From Carnobacterium_B sp045617425 (GTDB lineage: Bacteria > Bacillota > Bacilli > Lactobacillales > Carnobacteriaceae): a DNA stretch of 64,000 nucleotides. The stretch lies in contig NZ_JAZLIO010000022.1 of assembly GCF_045617425.1 (NCBI RefSeq), positions 124,001-188,000 on the forward strand, given 5' to 3'. The translations under genes were made by a program, and so were the position numbers. Of the stretch, positions 53,850-63,223 are shown one piece after another. Every line of letters begins with the position of its first letter. Position 1 is the first letter of the stretch. Under the pieces are notes generated by a model. That model did no database searches, was not told the DNA's origin, and worked only from the letters and a program-made list of their open reading frames with translations.

Positions 53850-56000
53850 CTATTGCGTCACTTTATTTTTAAATTGATCAAGCAAGTTTCCAAATTTGTC
53901 TTTAACAATATCCGATCCTTCCTTTACTTTTCCACCAATTGAATCAATTGTGTCTTTCACACCTTGTTTCCAGTCACTAGAACCTGCTTCAGTTTCTGCT
54001 TCTGCAGCAACAATTTCTTGGGCACTCTCTGTATTGAAAGCTGTTAGTTCAGTGTATGGAAGAATATTTTCCATTTGTTTTTTAAACAGCGGTCCTACCC
54101 CAGTGGAACTTCCCGTTGTCATATAATGTTCTTCGTCAGTTGGGTCAAATCCCATCCAAGTTGCAACCACAATATCAGGTGTATAACCAACTGTCCACTG
54201 ATCCGTTGTACCACCTTCGTCATTAAATGTTACTTCTGTACTCCCAGTTTTTCCAGCTATTGTATAACCAGATGGGTTATTGTTTTGTGCTGTCCCATTT
54301 GTAAACACGCCCATCAGCATACTCGTCATTTGGTCTGCAACTTCTGGAGTAGTCACTTTTTTCGTTTCGGGTTCTGTGTTGTCAACAATGACTGCACCTG
54401 TAGCATCAACGATTTTAGTAATGAAATGTCCTTCACTCATCACACCACCGTTAGCGAACGTTGTATAGGCACTCGCCATTTGAAGAGGAGAGACTCCTTT
54501 ACTCAATCCACCTAGAGCCAGTCCTAGATATTCATCCCCTTCAGTTCCTTCTGCTAGAGGAATGCCGAATTCTTCAACTTTTTTAAATCCTTTGTTTAAT
54601 CCTATTTCATTTAGAAGCCAAACTGCTGAGGTATTTTTACTTTCTGCCAAAGCTTGATACATCGGTACTTCTCCTTCATATTCATGGTCAACATTTTCAG
54701 GAGTATACTTATCTTTACCATAAGAAATTGGCTCATCAACCAACATTGAATCAATCGTATATCCTTGCTCTAAAGCAACAGTATAAACAGCTAGTGGTTT
54801 GATGATAGAACCCGGTTGCCTAACCATTTGAGTCGCATAATTAAAGCCTCTAAATGTATGCTCTTTTCGGCCCCCAAAGATGGCAAAAACTCCGCCAGTC
54901 TCAGGATCCAATGCAACAGAGCCACTTTCTAATAATGTTCCATCTGCTGCATTTTGGAATAAATAATCATTTTCATAAGCCAAATCCATTGCACGTTGGT
55001 AATTTTGATTTAATGAGGTATAAATTTTATACCCTTTATTTAAGATTTGTTCTTCACTTAAATCATAGGTATAAATTGCTTCATTTACTACTGCATCAAA
55101 ATAAGAAGGGTATTGATATCCTTCTTTTTCTGAGTACGCATCAACTAGTGTTAACCCTTCAGCTTTTATATTGTCTACTTCTTCTTGAGTAACAATCTCA
55201 TTTGTTACCATTAAGTCCAAAACAACGTTTCTTCTAGAAATAGCATTATCGTAATCGTCAATAGGATTATAATTTGTAGGTGCCTTCAACATACCTGCTA
55301 TTGTAGCGGCTTCTGATAAAGTTACTTCTGCCGCAGATTTCCCAAAATATTTTTGAGAAGCATCTTCGACTCCCCAAACTCCATTTCCAAAATAAGAGTT
55401 ATTGAGATACATCTCTAATATTTCATCTTTTGTATACACTTTTTCGATTTCGATAGCTAAAAAAAGTTCCTTTAATTTTCGAATAAACGTTTGATCCAAT
55501 GTCAGATAAGCATTTTTAGCTAATTGCTGAGTAATTGTGCTTCCGCCTCCGACAATATTCCCGCCATTAATGACATAGCCAACCGCCGCTCTAGCAATTC
55601 CAATTGGATCAAATCCTGAGTGTTTGTAAAAGCGTTTATCTTCAGTCGAAATGACAGCTTGTTCAATCGAGTCAGATATATTATCAACTGAAATAAACGT
55701 TCCCTTTTGTGAGTACAAGGTTCCAGCTTCTTCATTATTGACATCATAGATTGTTGTTGTTTGTTCTAGACCTGCTTTTAATGTAGAAACATTTGCTGTT
55801 TTTGCTAAGTATAACAAATAAACACTTGCAACTAGGGAAACAGTTAGTATGACTAAAAGGATAATTTTATTTACATGGTATTTCTTCCAAATTCGTTGTC
55901 GTATTTTATGGAACTTTAGTAGATACGGTTTTGCCCAATTCCAAAAAGTGATCAGAGCTCCTTGTAACTTCTCTAAAAAAGAAGATTCATTCATTCGCAT
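53850..56000 (-). CDS. Class A penicillin-binding protein (PBP2A/PbpF type)
   Basis: 716 residues: a cytoplasmic basic start, one membrane helix (about 46-67), and a glycosyltransferase domain (about 85-265) with STEDKRFYKHSGFD and GGSTITQQLAKN. The transpeptidase domain (about 330-640) has SIIK (about 394-397), SKN (about 462-464) and KTGS (about 582-585). It polymerises glycan strands and cross-links them outside the membrane. The tail (about 660-716) is polar and low-complexity. AAGGA precedes the ATG. Confidence 0.93.
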   Translation of the reverse strand: MRMNESSFLEKLQGALITFWNWAKPYLLKFHKIRQRIWKKYHVNKIILLVILTVSLVASVYLLYLAKTANVSTLKAGLEQTTTIYDVNNEEAGTLYSQKGTFISVDNISDSIEQAVISTEDKRFYKHSGFDPIGIARAAVGYVINGGNIVGGGSTITQQLAKNAYLTLDQTFIRKLKELFLAIEIEKVYTKDEILEMYLNNSYFGNGVWGVEDASQKYFGKSAAEVTLSEAATIAGMLKAPTNYNPIDDYDNAISRRNVVLDLMVTNEIVTQEEVDNIKAEGLTLVDAYSEKEGYQYPSYFDAVVNEAIYTYDLSEEQILNKGYKIYTSLNQNYQRAMDLAYENDYLFQNAADGTLLESGSVALDPETGGVFAIFGGRKEHTFRGFNYATQMVRQPGSIIKPLAVYTVALEQGYTIDSMLVDEPISYGKDKYTPENVDHEYEGEVPMYQALAESKNTSAVWLLNEIGLNKGFKKVEEFGIPLAEGTEGDEYLGLALGGLSKGVSPLQMASAYTTFANGGVMSEGHFITKIVDATGAVIVDNTEPETKKVTTPEVADQMTSMLMGVFTNGTAQNNNPSGYTIAGKTGSTEVTFNDEGGTTDQWTVGYTPDIVVATWMGFDPTDEEHYMTTGSSTGVGPLFKKQMENILPYTELTAFNTESAQEIVAAEAETEAGSSDWKQGVKDTIDSIGGKVKEGSDIVKDKFGNLLDQFKNKVTQ

Positions 56001-56491
56001 TCATTCCTTATTTTTTTATTCTAAATCGACCCTTATTTTAAGTTTAACAAATCACTAATGAAGACACATCCTCCTTAAGTAGGATATGTCTTCATTGACT
56101 AATTGTTTTTTATTCGCCATTTTGCTTAGTTTTCACTATTTTTTCTTTATCATTTTACCATATTGATGTAGAGTAAAGTTAAAGACTTTATTAAAATGGA
56201 AAAATTGACTATTTGCTTAATACTAGTTTTAAAAAAAATGGATGAGGTGAGACCTTGGGACAGAAAATAGAATAAAGGTACGAATCTATCAAAAGGATAG
56301 TTTTAGTTATACAACTGTTTCTTTTGGTCGTTTTAACCTTGTATTTCATCCTCACCCTGATGACTTTACTAATAATGACCATTGAAATACTCTTTGTATG
56401 ATGAACTATTTATACTTATTAAGAACAATTCATTGCAAACTATACTACAAGGAGGTGAAGTCTACGCTATAATTCTAGCGTAGACAATAAT
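56001..56491. other. Non-coding gap between divergent PBP and CNNM genes
   Basis: There is no gene. It holds a 16-bp hairpin (56057-56096), an unexplained stretch at about 56235-56345 that looks like a degenerate intergenic element (GAGGTGAGACCTTGGGACAG and a CATCCTCACCCTGATG end), and the hairpin-spaced ribosome site of the CNNM gene (56449-56494). Confidence 0.55.
56057..56096. repeat. 16-bp inverted repeat in the PBP leader
   Basis: Arms 56057-56072 and 56081-56096 pair over 16 bp with one wobble and an 8-nt loop. It lies about 60 nt upstream of the PBP start with no T run on either strand, so a regulator site or 5' UTR hairpin is more likely than a terminator. Confidence 0.75.
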
Positions 56492-56494
56492 TTG
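56449..56494 (+). promoter_or_regulatory. Ribosome site separated from a TTG start by a hairpin
   Basis: A perfect AAGGAGGTG (56449-56457) is 34 nt from the TTG start (56492-56494). Between them lies a 9-bp perfect hairpin (56460-56468 with 56477-56485). Folded away, the spacing falls to about 8 nt, the optimal distance. No other start codon lies between the stop at 56456-56458 and the TTG. Confidence 0.7.
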
Positions 56495-57829
56495 TCAATT
56501 ACAACTGGAATCATTGCATTCTTTATTATCTTATTTATCGCTGCTTTATTCGTGATGTCAGAATTCGTACTGGTGCGCATTCGCCCTTCAAGATTGGATT
56601 ACTTAATTGAAAATGGCGACAAACGTGCAATACTTTTAAAAGAAATGACACAAAAATTAGATACGTATCTCTCAGCAACTCAATTAGGGGTAACCATCAC
56701 TTCACTAGCTATTGGTTGGTTAGGTGATCCCACTTTTGGGCGCTTGTTTAATTTATTATTTTCATCCGTTGATATTCCCTCTTCTGTTTCAACGATTGCT
56801 TCAATTACTTTATCTTTTATCATTTTAACTTCTCTTCAAGTTATTATTGGAGAGCTAGTGCCAAAAAATATTGCAATCAATAAAACGGAACAAATTGGTT
56901 TATTTATCGCTAAACCTCTGCAGATGTGGTTCCGTATTATGTATCCTTTAGTTTATGTATTGAATCGAATCGCAAATAGTATTTCACGTCGAATCGGCAT
57001 GAAGAATATCAGTGAACCCGAAGAAGGAGTTTCTGAAGAAGAACTTCGTATCATCATGGGTGAAAGTTTAAAAAGTGGCGAAATCAATCGCGATGAATAT
57101 CAATTTGTAGAAAATGTATTTGCATTTGATGATCGGATGAGTCGTGAAATCATGGTGCCTCGTACTGAAATGGTGACTGTATCGACCTCAATGACTTTGA
57201 GAGAAATTGCTCAATTGGTTAGTAAAGAACGATTTACACGTTACCCAGTCATTAAAGATGGTGATAAAGACATTGTATTAGGCATTATAAATACAAAAGA
57301 AATATTCGCTGTTTATGTGGATGCCGTGGAAGCAAAATTATCTGAAACCTTTAGTTTTGCTGAGTACATTAGACCCATCATTTCGGTTATTGAAACAATT
57401 CCTATTAAAGAACTTCTTGTAAAAATGCAAAAAGAACGAAATCAAATTGCTGTACTTGTAGATGAATACGGTGGAACCAGTGGAATTATTTCAATGGAAG
57501 ATATTGTTGAAGAAATTGTTGGGGATATTAGCGACGATTATGAAGTTGTTGGCGAGCCCGAAATTAAGAAAATTGGTGATCATCATTATCGCGTTAGTGC
57601 TAGGATGTTGATTGATGATGTAAATGACATTTTTGGTCTTTCCATCGAAGAAGAAGATGTCGATACTATAGGCGGCTGGATGATGAATCAAAAATACGAT
57701 ATTTCCATCGATGAAGAATTAACTTTTAATAATTACATCTTTAAAGTTATTAAATCAGGAAATGGTACCCTTGAAGTTATAGACATTATAAAAAAGACCC
57801 CTCAAGTTGCTATGAATGAAATAGATTAA
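56492..57829 (+). CDS. CNNM/CorC-type transporter-like membrane protein (hemolysin C family)
   Basis: 445 residues: a CNNM membrane domain with hydrophobic segments (about 5-22, 62-80, 93-117 and 133-158), then two CBS domains (about 213-335) with DEYGGTSGIISMEDIVEEIV, then the CorC_HlyC domain (about 350-435). Members export or sense Mg2+ or Co2+ (MpfA in Bacillus). The TTG start keeps the first helix and reads MSITTGIIAFF. Its ribosome site is unusual (see 56449-56494). It stands alone, divergent from the PBP. Confidence 0.88.
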   Translation: MSITTGIIAFFIILFIAALFVMSEFVLVRIRPSRLDYLIENGDKRAILLKEMTQKLDTYLSATQLGVTITSLAIGWLGDPTFGRLFNLLFSSVDIPSSVSTIASITLSFIILTSLQVIIGELVPKNIAINKTEQIGLFIAKPLQMWFRIMYPLVYVLNRIANSISRRIGMKNISEPEEGVSEEELRIIMGESLKSGEINRDEYQFVENVFAFDDRMSREIMVPRTEMVTVSTSMTLREIAQLVSKERFTRYPVIKDGDKDIVLGIINTKEIFAVYVDAVEAKLSETFSFAEYIRPIISVIETIPIKELLVKMQKERNQIAVLVDEYGGTSGIISMEDIVEEIVGDISDDYEVVGEPEIKKIGDHHYRVSARMLIDDVNDIFGLSIEEEDVDTIGGWMMNQKYDISIDEELTFNNYIFKVIKSGNGTLEVIDIIKKTPQVAMNEID

Positions 57830-57849
57830 CTTTAGATTTCAGGATAGAT

Positions 57850-57886
57850 AAAAAAAGCCTAGATTAATCAATCTAGGCTCTTTTTA
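57850..57886. terminator. Bidirectional terminator between the CNNM gene and nrnA
   Basis: A 9-bp GC-containing stem (57857-57865 with 57870-57878), with A and T runs outside, placed between convergent genes. Confidence 0.85.
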
Positions 57887-57909
57887 TTATGTCTTTCATT
57901 TATCTATTT

Positions 57910-58863
57910 TTATTGTCTTTGTTCAGCAACCTGAATCAATTCATCAATGATTTGGTCTACTTCACGTAAATCTTTTGCGTTAGCTCCACTAGCTAACGGG
58001 TGACCACCACCATCATGTTTTTTGGCTATTTCATTAATAACTGGTCCTTTAGAACGTAAACGGCAACGAAAATGACCATCCGGCTGTTCAACAAATATTC
58101 CCCATAAAATGACTTCTTCAAGTGCGCTAGGTAATGAAACAACCGCAGAAGTTTCAGCATCTGTTAACTCAAATTGATCTAGGATCGACTTAGTAAGAAC
58201 AACTTTTCCTACGCCAGATGAATGGACTTCGATGTTTTGTAAAACATAACCTGAAAGATGTGCTACTTTTCGCGACATAGCATTCATTTTCTGATTAATT
58301 TCATCCGGTTTAAAAGGAAATTCCATTAAATCGGCAACAATACGCATCGTTTTAGGTGTTGTAGCTGGATATAAGAAACGACCTGTATCTCCAACAATAC
58401 CTGCGTACAATAACTTAGCAGCTGTAGTTGTCATTTTCAATGTTTCTTTTTGTTGAAAACAGAAATCAGCAATTATTTCACTAGAGCTACTAGCATTCGT
58501 ATCCACTAAAACAATATCTCCGTAAACATCATCATTAGGATGATGATCTATTTTAACTAAGTACTTTCCTTGACTGTAGCGTTCATCGCTAATGCGCGGT
58601 GTATTTGCCGTATCAGTCACAATAACTAAAGCTTCTTGATAATCTTCATCTGAAACATCATCCATTTCAGTTAAATAGCTTAAATCACCAACTGGTCCAC
58701 CCGTCTTTAAAACTTTTTTAGTTGGAAAACTAGCTTTTATAATTTCTGCTAATCCGCCTTGTGACCCAAGCGCATCTGGATCAGGATTTTTGTGCCTATG
58801 AATAATAATTGTTTCTGTTTCTTTAATTTTTTCAAGTATTTGATCGTATAAGTTTATAGACAT
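57910..58863 (-). CDS. nrnA: Oligoribonuclease / pAp phosphatase NrnA
   Basis: 317 residues of the DHH-DHHA1 family. Motifs: HRHKNPDPDALGSQ (about 21-34), VTDTANTPRIS (about 85-95), KIDHHPNDD (about 107-115) and the DHHA1 motif GGGHPLASGA (about 286-295). It degrades short oligoribonucleotides and 3',5'-pAp. It lies 12 nt after ytoI, as in Bacillus. Confidence 0.94.
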   Translation of the reverse strand: MSINLYDQILEKIKETETIIIHRHKNPDPDALGSQGGLAEIIKASFPTKKVLKTGGPVGDLSYLTEMDDVSDEDYQEALVIVTDTANTPRISDERYSQGKYLVKIDHHPNDDVYGDIVLVDTNASSSSEIIADFCFQQKETLKMTTTAAKLLYAGIVGDTGRFLYPATTPKTMRIVADLMEFPFKPDEINQKMNAMSRKVAHLSGYVLQNIEVHSSGVGKVVLTKSILDQFELTDAETSAVVSLPSALEEVILWGIFVEQPDGHFRCRLRSKGPVINEIAKKHDGGGHPLASGANAKDLREVDQIIDELIQVAEQRQ

Positions 58864-58875
58864 TCTTTTTCTCCT

Positions 58876-60207
58876 TTAACTTCTTTGCATCAATTGACAT
58901 ACTACAGTTGCTTTCGCTACTAAAACCGTATCAGTGTAAACCTCAATATCCAATTTAGCCGTTCTTCTGCCAATTTCAAAGACACTTGGTCTGATTTCTA
59001 TTTCACTTCCAAGTTGAACCAATTTTAAATAATATAAATTCATTTGTTCTACCATAGCATTCTTTTTTTGGTAAACAACCATGGTATTTTTTGTTACAGT
59101 AGAAATCACTTCACTCAACAATCCAAATGAGAGCGTTCCAACATTATCAGTCATTTGTGGGGTCACTTTGAATTTATAATAAGGGATTTTAGAAGTCCAT
59201 TCTTCTGAAGAAGTTGTTAAGATCTCTATATTTTCATTTATTTGATCAGATAGCGTATCTCCCATTTGCGGTTGTCGCTGAGAAGATTGCATGGCTTTCA
59301 TAACATCTTGACGAGAAACGATGCCCATAAGTGTTAAATCATCTTCAACGATAGGCATCACTTCCAACCCATCCCAGATCATTAAATGGCCTACACTTGC
59401 TACACTCATGTGAGTTTTGGCAAATGTAGGATTTTTTGTCATGACTCGTTCAATGCCGACATGATCCTGTTTACCAATAATATCTTTAGCAGTAACCATC
59501 CCAATCAAACGTCCTTTTTTATTCACAACAGGAAAGCGCGTATGTTGACTTTCCTCATTTAATTTTCGATAATCTAGAACGACTTGATTAGCTGTTAAAT
59601 ACAACGTTTTATCAGCTTTTGTATAAATATCATCAACGAGCATAATTTCCTTTTTTATTAATTGATCTGTAATTGCTCGGTTGATCAATGTTGCTACCGT
59701 AAAAGAATCATATGTTGTACTTAGTACAGGCATTTTTAATTTATTGGCTAACAAAATAATGGCTTCATTTGTTTTAAAGCCACCAGTAATCAAGACTGCC
59801 GCACCGCATTCAAGAGCCAATTTCTGGGCATTTTCACGGTTCCCTACTATCATCAAGGAACCAGGTGTAATGTATCGCATCATTGCTTCTTCCGTCATTG
59901 CACCAATAATAAACTTGCTTAAATCTTTATCTAATCCTTCTTCACCACCCAAGATATCGCCGTCTATAATTTTTACAACTTCCCCATAAGTCAGTGTTTC
60001 GAAAGTTTCTTTCATTTTACGTTCAATACGAATTGTTCCAACTCGCTGAATCGTTGAAACTAATCCATCGTTTTGTGCATCTTTAATCGCACGGTATGCT
60101 GTTCCTTCACTAACATTTAAATTCTTTGCAATTGACCTTACTGAAATCTTTTCTCCAACCGGTAATCTTTCTATATACGTGATGATCTGATCGTGTTTTG
60201 TAGTCAT
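58876..60207 (-). CDS. ytoI: HTH-DRTGG-CBS-hotdog regulatory protein YtoI
   Basis: 443 residues with a clear domain row: N-terminal helix-turn-helix (about 18-60, VRSIAKNLNVSEGTAYRAIK), a DRTGG domain (about 70-180), a CBS pair (about 190-310) and a C-terminal hotdog-type domain (about 325-440). This is the layout of Bacillus YtoI. The ligand is unknown; CBS domains often bind adenine nucleotides, so a link with the neighbouring NrnA is plausible but unproven. Confidence 0.87.
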   Translation of the reverse strand: MTTKHDQIITYIERLPVGEKISVRSIAKNLNVSEGTAYRAIKDAQNDGLVSTIQRVGTIRIERKMKETFETLTYGEVVKIIDGDILGGEEGLDKDLSKFIIGAMTEEAMMRYITPGSLMIVGNRENAQKLALECGAAVLITGGFKTNEAIILLANKLKMPVLSTTYDSFTVATLINRAITDQLIKKEIMLVDDIYTKADKTLYLTANQVVLDYRKLNEESQHTRFPVVNKKGRLIGMVTAKDIIGKQDHVGIERVMTKNPTFAKTHMSVASVGHLMIWDGLEVMPIVEDDLTLMGIVSRQDVMKAMQSSQRQPQMGDTLSDQINENIEILTTSSEEWTSKIPYYKFKVTPQMTDNVGTLSFGLLSEVISTVTKNTMVVYQKKNAMVEQMNLYYLKLVQLGSEIEIRPSVFEIGRRTAKLDIEVYTDTVLVAKATVVCQLMQRS

Positions 60208-60222
60208 TCGCTTGCCTCCATA

Positions 60223-60912
60223 CTACATATAAGATAAATCGATTACTTCTCCAATTTTCAAGGCTAGACCTTGATCTTCAGCTAAGCTTGTGCAAAAATC
60301 TTCTGCATTCTGTTCAATGAGTGGAAACGTATTATAATGAATAGGAACAACTTTTTTAGCTTGTATATAACTTGCAGCAATGATAGCATCTTCTGGTCCC
60401 ATAGTATAATTGTCTCCTATAGGTAAAAAGGCTACATCAATGGTTTTATAGACACCGATTAATTTCATATCTGTAAACAATGCTGTATCACCAGCATGAT
60501 AAATCGTTTGATTATCCGCACTAAAAATGATACCCGCTGCAAGTCCCAAGGTGACAGCTTCTCCTTCTATTTCATATGAAGAACCATGAATAGCAGGTGT
60601 CATTTTAATTTCACCAAAATCAAATTGATGTTTCCCACCCATTTGCATGCCATGTGTTCTAAAGCCTTTCTTTTTAAAAAATGAGGCTATTTCTACATTA
60701 GAAACAATTAAAGCTCCTGTTCTTTTTGCAATAGGTTCCGTATCTCCGATATGATCATCATGTGCATGTGTTAGAATAATTACATCTGCTTGAACAGTAT
60801 TGGGGTCTAAGTCACTTTTAGGATTTCCGGTAATAAAAGGATCCATTAAAATAGTCATTCCTGAATCAGTCAACAATTGTAAACAAGATTGTCCATGCCA
60901 AGAAATTTTCAT
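60223..60912 (-). CDS. ytkL: MBL-fold metal-dependent hydrolase YtkL (UPF0173)
   Basis: 229 residues. Metal ligands: ILTHAHDDHIGD (about 47-58), IHGSSYEIEG (about 109-118), YHAGDTALF (about 137-145) and VPIHYNTFP near the end. The substrate is unknown. It is 15 nt upstream of ytoI and so in one unit ytkL-ytoI-nrnA, the Bacillus order. Confidence 0.9.
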   Translation of the reverse strand: MKISWHGQSCLQLLTDSGMTILMDPFITGNPKSDLDPNTVQADVIILTHAHDDHIGDTEPIAKRTGALIVSNVEIASFFKKKGFRTHGMQMGGKHQFDFGEIKMTPAIHGSSYEIEGEAVTLGLAAGIIFSADNQTIYHAGDTALFTDMKLIGVYKTIDVAFLPIGDNYTMGPEDAIIAASYIQAKKVVPIHYNTFPLIEQNAEDFCTSLAEDQGLALKIGEVIDLSYM

Positions 60913-61014
60913 CTTATTACTCCCCTTTCGTTCGCTGAACGAACTCTCGATAGAATAATTTTATTATACAGTTGTGAAAAATAGAATGCAATTAGTCTTG
61001 TTATATAACAAGAC

Positions 61015-62148
61015 TCAATAATCAGTTTCTTTGTCCCATAAGGGTAAGACAATATTTTCATAGGCTAAAGGATCTAAGTTAGTCACTGTGATACCTAGTA
61101 ATCGTATACCTCTATCCAATACCCCAATTTCATCCCAGAGGTTTTGGGCATGAAAGAATATTTCTTCCCCATTCTTCACATAATTAGGTAGCGTTAGTCG
61201 TTTTGTAGCTGTTTCGAAATTTGAATACCGTACTTTTAATACCACTGTTTTTCCGTGTTTTTGATTTTTCCGAAGTGAAATTTGCACTTTATTTGCGATA
61301 AATCTTAATTCGCTCAAGACTTCTTGTTCGGTTGTAAGATTTTTCCCATAAGTTAACTCCCTACCAACTGACTTTCTTTCACGACTTACTTGAACAGGTG
61401 AATTATCGATTCCTCTAACTTTACGATAAAGAGAATATCCCATTCTACCAAACCTTTGAATCAATTCCATTTCATTTTTTTGAAATAAATCTTCTCCTGT
61501 ATAAATAGAAAGGTCATGCATTTTTTCAACAGTCTTTTTTCCTACACCATAAAATTTTTCAATGGGTAGTTTCCGTAAAAAATCCAAGGCTTCATCGGGT
61601 GGGATAACCGTTATTCCAGCAGGCTTATGGTAGTCAGAAGCTAATTTTGCAATAAACTTGTTGTAGGATACTCCAGCTGAACTAGTCAATTGAACTTCTT
61701 GCCAGATATCTCGTTGAATGAGTTTTGCAATATATGTTGCACTCGTTAGGTTTAGTTTATTTACCGTTACATCTAAATACGCTTCGTCTAATGAAAGAGG
61801 TTCAATCGTATCGGTGTAACGTTCAAATATTGACCGAACTTCTGCAGAAATTTCACGGTATAAGTTATAATGTCCAGAGATAAAATTTCCATGTGGACAT
61901 AGTTCATATGCTTTTTGAGCACTCATTGCAGAATGTACACCATACTTGCGCGCTTCATAATTAGCAGTAGCTACGACCCCTTTACCTCCTGTTTCTTTTG
62001 GATGCCGTGCGATAATAACGGGTTTCCCTTTTAAATCAGGGTTTTCTCGTTCCTCTACTGAGGCGAAAAAGGCGTCCATATCAATGTGTATAATTTTCCT
62101 TGTTGTGTCTCTTTTAGGTTCATCGAATCTTAATACACCAATGTCCAT
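61015..62148 (-). CDS. dinB: DNA polymerase IV (Y-family)
   Basis: 377 residues from the ATG at 62148, which follows GGAGGTG by 8 nt; the frame opens 48 codons earlier without family similarity and crosses the ribosome site. Catalytic motifs: HIDMDAFFASVEE (about 21-33) and LSLDEAYLDVT (about 120-130). The little-finger domain has SVGRELTYGKNL. It is an error-prone polymerase for lesion bypass. Confidence 0.95.
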   Translation of the reverse strand: MDIGVLRFDEPKRDTTRKIIHIDMDAFFASVEERENPDLKGKPVIIARHPKETGGKGVVATANYEARKYGVHSAMSAQKAYELCPHGNFISGHYNLYREISAEVRSIFERYTDTIEPLSLDEAYLDVTVNKLNLTSATYIAKLIQRDIWQEVQLTSSAGVSYNKFIAKLASDYHKPAGITVIPPDEALDFLRKLPIEKFYGVGKKTVEKMHDLSIYTGEDLFQKNEMELIQRFGRMGYSLYRKVRGIDNSPVQVSRERKSVGRELTYGKNLTTEQEVLSELRFIANKVQISLRKNQKHGKTVVLKVRYSNFETATKRLTLPNYVKNGEEIFFHAQNLWDEIGVLDRGIRLLGITVTNLDPLAYENIVLPLWDKETDY

Positions 62149-62264
62149 CCTTTTTCCACCTCCTTCACCCTCATTATAAGGGAACGTACATTCTGAATCA
62201 AGATTTATAAGCTTGGTGTACTGAATGGATAACTTCCTATATTCATTAAAAAATAAACCAAACA

Positions 62265-62298
62265 TGAAAAAAGGGCCCAGACTTTTGTCCAAACCCTT
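62265..62298 (-). terminator. Terminator after the metal ABC permease genes
   Basis: A 12-bp stem (62271-62282 with 62287-62298) with several wobbles in the minus-strand RNA, followed by six T. Confidence 0.7.
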
Positions 62299-62306
62299 CC
62301 TACGTT

Positions 62307-63221
62307 TTAGCTTAAATGATTACTTTCCAGTGCTTTCTTTAATGTCTTTTTCTGTCTTTTTTTTCGATGAATTTCATAGATAAATCCTTTTTTGGGAGAA
62401 AAGATAAAAATTACTATAAAAGTTAAACCAGTTACAACTGCTATCATACCAGCAATGGAAACATCAAAGTACATTGCAAGCTGAAAACCGATCAAACTAT
62501 TTATAGCACCTAAAACAGCACTAATGCCTAACATGTAACTTAACCGGTTTGTTAACAGGTATGCTGAAACTGGGGGTCCTACCATAAATGCTACCACTAA
62601 TATCGATCCCACTGCTTCAAATGCTCCCACCGCTGTAACGGACACCAATGACATCAATGCATAGTGCAACAAGACAGGAGAAAACCCTAACGAAGCTGCC
62701 AATAAAGCATCAAATGAAGTCAATTTTAGTTCTTTGTAGAAAAAACCTATGAACAAAAGCAGTAGAATAAGGATAGCAGCCATTGAGTAAATAGCTTGTG
62801 GACCAACATCAATTCCAAATAGAATCAATCGATCAAAAGGAGCAAACGCTAATTCTCCTAATAACACTGAATCTGTATCCAAATGTACATCCCCAGCATA
62901 ACGAGTAATAAGAATAATAGCGATACTAAACAATAAGGGAAAAATAATTCCAATAGAGGCATCTTTATCCAGTAATTTTGTTTGATGAATCAATTCTGTC
63001 AACCAAACTGTAAGAATACCTACAAGTGCAGCACCTACAATCAGTAATGGCGAATTTAAATCTTGGGTGATAAAAAAAGCTACTACAATACCCAACAAAA
63101 TCGTATGAGTAATGGCATCTGTCATCATAGCCATTCCGCGGATTACCAGAAAGACACCCGGTAATGCACAAGCAACAGAAACTAAAACTGCAATGAGTTG
63201 TATTTCAAAAACAGGGTTCAT
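62307..63221 (-). CDS. Mn/Zn-type ABC transporter permease (ABC-3 family), second permease
   Basis: 304 residues with about eight hydrophobic segments and the family signature GMAMMTDAITHTILLGIVVA (about 29-48). It ends with a basic cytoplasmic tail. It resembles MntD/TroD-type permeases. It starts 2 nt after the stop of the other permease. Two permeases in a row are typical of MntABCD systems. The metal cannot be told from the sequence; manganese is the likeliest. Confidence 0.88.
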   Translation of the reverse strand: MNPVFEIQLIAVLVSVACALPGVFLVIRGMAMMTDAITHTILLGIVVAFFITQDLNSPLLIVGAALVGILTVWLTELIHQTKLLDKDASIGIIFPLLFSIAIILITRYAGDVHLDTDSVLLGELAFAPFDRLILFGIDVGPQAIYSMAAILILLLLFIGFFYKELKLTSFDALLAASLGFSPVLLHYALMSLVSVTAVGAFEAVGSILVVAFMVGPPVSAYLLTNRLSYMLGISAVLGAINSLIGFQLAMYFDVSIAGMIAVVTGLTFIVIFIFSPKKGFIYEIHRKKRQKKTLKKALESNHLS

Positions 63222-63223
63222 AC

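Noticed and set aside
56466..56475. TATAAT in the hairpin loop as a promoter of the CNNM gene
   Set aside because: No acceptable -35 lies at 16-18 nt, and a start there would leave the perfect ribosome site untranscribed.
62149..62292. A 48-residue N-terminal extension of DinB
   Set aside because: It runs through the terminator of the metal transporter and through the ribosome site; the ATG at 62148 fits the family.
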